Positions 60,401-64,000 of a stretch of DNA of 64,000 nt are shown piece by piece. The DNA is from Ailanthus altissimus. Lineage: Eukaryota; Streptophyta; Magnoliopsida; Sapindales; Simaroubaceae. Every line of letters starts with the position of its first letter. Position 1 is the first letter of the stretch. The translations under genes were made by a program, and so were the position numbers. The stretch spans positions 10,218,501-10,282,500 of the forward strand of contig OX327710.1 in assembly GCA_946807835.1 (NCBI GenBank), in the 5' to 3' direction. Below the pieces are notes generated by a model that was given only the letters and a program-made list of their open reading frames with translations, made no database searches and was not told the origin of the DNA.

Positions 60401-60973
60401 TGGTTGTGTACTGGTCTCTAGATTTTTGGAAGTTGCTGTGTCCAACACCCTTGCATGAGAACACGACATTCTGTGTCTGTAGTTCATATTGAGAGTAAAG
60501 ATATTCATTATTTACCAACAAATCTTGTGCATAGAGTTTGTGCTTTTCCCTTGTTTGCCATATGGCTTTTGCAAAAGTTGTACTTTGAAATGTGAGCATG
60601 TGCTTTTGCATGACTATGTGATGTATGTCTTAAATCTTATCACATATAAGGTTACATGCTGAATGCTGCCTCGTGCTTCTTGATATCAGTTGCGGAAAGG
60701 TTATATTTTGTTGAACTCTTTCTCTTCTTCAAGGAAAGTGTAAATATATAATTCTCCTCAGTTTAGATTTGTGTCTTTCAATCAATAAAAGAAATTGTAT
60801 TATTTTTTGCTGGTAGCTTAATTTTATGGTACATTTGCAAACATCAATCTATTTGTTTTACTTGACTTTGAAGTACATATTCGAAGAATCCTTTTGGAAA
60901 AAGGAAGGATGCCGGCCATGTTGTTGCTTCTCCTGCTGCAAATGGAGCTCCACCAGGGATGACCTTCCAGTAG
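54495..60973 (+). CDS. Two-RRM RNA-binding protein (9 exons, 326 aa)
   Basis: Exons: 54495-54632, 55841-56020, 56110-56185, 57105-57234, 57419-57533, 58654-58745, 58867-58936, 59062-59144, 60877-60973. All junctions keep the frame; introns 1-7 are GT-AG and intron 8 is AT-AC. The protein has a Pro/Ala-rich N-terminus (1-46), RRM1 (about 48-125; RNP2 IFITGL at 50-55, RNP1 KPMGFALF at 85-92), a Pro/Tyr-rich linker (PYDPYGGY, PAPAPVPAP), RRM2 (about 222-297; RNP2 LFIGNL at 224-229, RNP1-like HTVCFIEFE at 259-267) and a short basic tail (KNPFGKRKD). It resembles the plant RBPMS/WHI3-type proteins often labelled nuclear speckle RNA-binding protein. Binding of RNA is well supported; targets are unknown. 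No break is seen. A copia LTR lies 391 bp upstream. Confidence 0.94.
54633..55840 (+). other. Intron 1 of the RNA-binding protein gene
   Basis: GT-AG intron of 1208 bp, T-rich, with no transposon ends or internal gene noticed. Confidence 0.88.
59145..60876 (+). other. U12-type AT-AC intron (intron 8, 1732 bp)
   Basis: The donor is ATATCCTTT, an exact match to the U12 5' splice-site consensus (ATATCCTT). The acceptor is AC, 11 bases after the branch-site A in TTACTTGAC (60858-60866), which matches the U12 branch consensus TTCCTTRAY at 8 of 9 positions. Joining 59144 to 60877 keeps the frame (R-I-Q/Y-S-K-N) and restores the last strand of RRM2. No GT-AG alternative preserves this reading. Removal would need the minor spliceosome. 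A hAT-like element sits inside. Confidence 0.92.
59187..59905. mobile_element. hAT-like non-autonomous element inside the U12 intron
   Basis: The right end, in reverse complement, reads TAGGGATGGCAAAATGCCCC, a typical terminal sequence of plant hAT-Ac elements. The left end reads TATATATGGCAATGGGG, the same motif with its first bases merged into a TA run. G-rich and C-rich stretches (GGGGTGGGGCGGGGC; CCCATCCCCACCC) lie near the two ends, and the centre is AT-rich and non-coding. An 8-bp target duplication could not be confirmed because both flanks are simple repeats. Confidence 0.68.
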
Positions 60974-62792
60974 CTTGAAGGGAATGTACTCTGTTCTTTA
61001 TGCTCGGGCAAATTCAACTACATGATAGGATGCATCTTGCAGCTGTTGCATGCATCCATTTCATTGCCAACATCAGCATTAGCATCTTTTTCTCATGTGA
61101 AAGAATGCGCATAGTGGTATCATGACATACCATTGTTGTGTTATACTAATTATCTATGACATGCATTTATCAGCAGCATGTGTTAATGCCTGGGATATAT
61201 TTGTAGGGACTTGGGATGTCATTAAATCTGTAGTTCTGGTGCATGCGTCTGCAGTTTTGTTAGATTTTATGTGCTTCACCCTAACATGGACATACGCACA
61301 TTAAGATGCTTATTTAAGTGAACATCTTCCTGTACTTCCTACATTTCTATAGTAGATTCAACTACATAACATCGCTGAGCATGACATTGGAAGGTGTCCG
61401 AGTTGGATGCAAGTTCAACTATATTACATATTGCGTAACATGACATCTTGGGTGATGCTGATTTTCATTTCATGGCACAAGTTTACTGTGGCACTGGAAA
61501 ACTAGGAAAACACTCCATCGGTCATTTTTTCAATTAAAGTTACTTGCGTTGCCACTGCCATCACACTTTTACTCTAGTCCTAATTAATAACTTGAATCCA
61601 TCAGATAAGCAAAGGCCTTCTTTTGGTTCTTTAGCATTCAGGGTCTTCAAAGCATAATAACCTAAGGAATGCCGGAAAATGTGTTCTGCTGTGATCTTTA
61701 TATGCAGGATTTTCTGTATTAGACGACAGAGTTTCCATTTGTTTGAGGAGATCAAGTGCTGCAGCTGCTTTTCATTTTCAGGTAACTGTATTCTTTACTA
61801 GCCATGAAAGCCAGTTAAACATCCTTATGTGGATGTAAATTTGACTGCTCTTAGGGTTAAGCACACTTGTTGCGTTTCAACTGAAGCTGAGTTGAACACA
61901 TAATTTTGAGGTGGAGACAACTCACCGACGAGGAAACCTTTTTCTCCCTACTTTTTAACTTCTATCTTATGAGTTGAAGGGTTTGTCCTTGTCTGATTTG
62001 AAGGAATGCTTGGATCTTGCTTAGGTCCTTGGTGGAGTTGGACATATCCGTGACCATAAAGCGTTATAGGGTGAGAACTGATAAGGATATGGAAAATAGA
62101 AAGGCAAGACAGTTTACTTGTGGTGTTGAACTGAAATATCTAACCCTAGGTCTTTCTTAACCCTTGCCTTTCTTTATGTTCTTTTTCGCTACATTTTATG
62201 TTGTTTTAGGGATTCTGCTGAAGCGCTTATAGTTTAATTAATGTAGCTCCTAAGTGTTGCTGCATGTGATTGGTTGATAGTAGAATCCTAATTTGAGAGG
62301 GAGAGTTTTATTTTGGATGCCTTGGGAGAATTGCATTTTGACTTGCCAAAGTTTTATCATCTCAACATGATTTTTGAGCAGTGGAAGGTTTTGTTTAAAT
62401 GACTAGTTGAGTAAACCAACTTGTGATCCTTGAATTCATTCGAATTTACTATTTAAATTAAATTGTTGGGGACTCGATATATTCTTTCTGGTTCAGGACA
62501 TGCATTAATTTACCTGCAAAAAGACGGCTAAATTGAACTCATATTGAGATGCATACGCGCGCAGCAACATGCCATACAAACAGTCAATAGAGGCCAACAA
62601 TTATCAAGCGATCAGAGAACTTGGGGATTATCCGTCAAAGGAGTCATTCTAACGTGGATGAAAAGTGTAACCAAGGAGAAATCGTCAACGATTAATGCTT
62701 TGCTTGATGCTAATAAATGTTTTGTAGACTTAATCTAACCAACTATTTTGTGGGTTTGTGGTATTATAAATTCTTAAAGTTGTAGCTGGCCC

Positions 62793-62823
<31 letters not shown>

Positions 62824-63141
62824 TATAAATGCCATTCACGTTGATGATGAGTGGAAAATGTCCGTCAGAGCCATGTTGACGTGGTTGGTTATTTAATTAA
62901 TCAACTTCAGGCAAGGATAACTGGGCCCTTGTGATTCCGGCTGGCAGAGACAAACATAGTATCATATAGAAGAAAATTTTCAACTAACATAAAAGTACAA
63001 AATATGCACCATTTGTTTTTCTTCTTTTTGGTAAAAAAAAAAAGTGATCTTCTCAATTGATCTGCTAAAAAGAGAAAACAATATTGTCATATAATTTTTT
63101 TTTTTAAAAAGACAAATTTATTTGTTTATTTGAGGATAAAA
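60974..63141. other. 3' UTR and intergenic DNA downstream of the RNA-binding protein gene
   Basis: The first few hundred bases are likely 3' UTR. No further gene is recognised. Short open frames here (for example around 62544) have no domain. Confidence 0.45.
62793..62822. repeat. (AAT)n microsatellite
   Basis: About ten AAT units without interruption. Confidence 0.97.
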
Positions 63142-63200
63142 ATAAAATAAAATGTTATGAGTGTTGGTTGTATATCAACACTCATAACATTTTATTTTAT
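63142..63200. repeat. Perfect 25-bp inverted repeat with 9-bp loop
   Basis: The left arm (63142-63166) ends GTTATGAGTGTTG; the right arm (63176-63200) is its exact complement. A further ATGAGTGTTG copy follows at about 63199, and GTGTTGGTTGTATATCAA at 63161 recurs at about 63237, so the locus combines direct and inverted copies of one short sequence. Confidence 0.93.
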
Positions 63201-63209
63201 GAGTGTTGA

Positions 63210-64000
63210 TATTTTACTCAACCCATATCAAATCTGTGTTGGTTGTATATCAAACATCCGCAGATATTTGACCCATGAATTAACTGTTAAGAGGAAAGAC
63301 CCCAATTTTCTAGACATTATATATATATATATGTATGTATGTATGAGAATCCTATTACCTCAATTGTATGGTGGACTCACCCACTTTGAAGATTGAGGAC
63401 AGAATGGTAAACTTATGATTATTAGCTCAAAATAACGGTTATTTATATTGAGAGAATTTATTTGGGTATTTAATAAAAAAATAATTTTTTTATAATAATT
63501 TAATTTAATAAAGTTATATTAGAAATTAAGACAGGTTTATAACATAAAAATTAAAATTTTTGATTTCTAATGGTAAGTTTATTGAAAATTTTGGTATAAT
63601 TATGGAATGCAATAGGTGTCGAATGAAATAATATAATACTTTTAATTATTTAACGATGTTTGTTTAACTAGAAAACCAAAAAAAAAATAATAGTAATAAT
63701 AAGAGACGGGTTGGCCACTCGTTAAAAAAAACAAAAACGATTTGTACTCGTTTTGTTTTAAGTCCATGTCAAGTCAAAAGTTAATTGAAACCCTCCGGAA
63801 GGAGTCCAATGAGAATACACAACTTCTTGTGCAAGTAGGTCAGTTGTTAAAGTATGTTACTTCTCATCTCATTATAGATGATGATGCCACTTGCCAAGAG
63901 AAGAGTTGTCCTGCTAAAATCATTCTTGTTTGTTGAGTTAAACCCAGAGTGTTTCTGTTGAACATCATTTACAGAGAATTCACACCACTATGGCTGCGTC
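63210..64000. other. Window end, nothing firmly recognised
   Basis: A frame from ATG 63769 to the stop at 63936 reads SSQKLIETLRKESNENTQLL then VQVGQLLKYV, a short helical peptide that could be part of a gene or transposon protein extending past the window. Without a domain or neighbouring exons it is not called as a gene. Confidence 0.3.

Noticed and set aside
63769..63936. Short helical peptide frame near the window end
   Set aside because: No domain, no neighbouring exon and only 55 codons; it might belong to something outside the window.
1..64000. CRISPR-like arrays, operons, rRNA or tRNA genes
   Set aside because: Regular repeats found (4376-4490, 38091-38298) lack unique spacers of constant length and lie in transposons. 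The tRNA-like strings are only primer-binding sites.

Overview
This window is nuclear DNA from a flowering plant, most probably a eudicot. The evidence is intron-bearing genes with plant-specific products, a chloroplast-targeted serine-pathway enzyme, very AT-rich intergenic DNA, and plant transposon families (Kaonashi-type MULE, Ty1/copia, chromovirus Ty3/gypsy, TRIM, PIF/Harbinger, hAT). Species cannot be named from sequence alone. No operon, CRISPR array, tRNA or rRNA gene was recognised.

Three genes look intact, all on the + strand. (1) 11274-13354 is a secreted FAD-dependent GMC oxidoreductase of the HOTHEAD/(R)-mandelonitrile-lyase-like group, 3 exons, 556 aa. (2) 30191-35244 is plastid D-3-phosphoglycerate dehydrogenase, the first enzyme of the phosphorylated serine pathway, 4 exons, 630 aa. 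(3) 54495-60973 is a two-RRM RNA-binding protein, 9 exons, 326 aa. Its last intron is an AT-AC intron with U12-type signals. Broken host-type genes are a fragment of the snRNP protein SmE (35923-36297, -) and a DUF241 pseudogene (46533-47000, +).

Most of the rest is decayed mobile DNA. About 419-8430 is a Mutator-like element carrying a DUF1985/Ulp1 protease gene (+) and a convergent mudrA transposase gene (-), both broken, with GC-rich palindromes near its ends. About 10110-10463 holds an RNase H-like scrap and a 76-bp tandem duplication. 14246-17529 is a chromovirus-type gypsy element whose 3' LTR is cut by a long copia LTR (17530-19688); an inverted relative of that LTR lies at 20095-21620. 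A fold-back element is at 25409-25942 and a short LTR at 28665-28921. A gag-only copia remnant (-) and a TRIM element (+) abut at 37527-40417. A Harbinger transposase is split by a solo LTR at 41711-42691. A decayed copia pol (-) covers 42830-45900, and a full-length but dead copia (48729-54103) lies 391 bp upstream of the RNA-binding protein start codon.

The strongest observations are the U12-type AT-AC intron, three 28-bp palindromes in the MULE that share a centre but have different self-complementary arms, and the TRIM/copia junction with two diverging primer-binding sites. I found no clear sign of a wholly new biological system.
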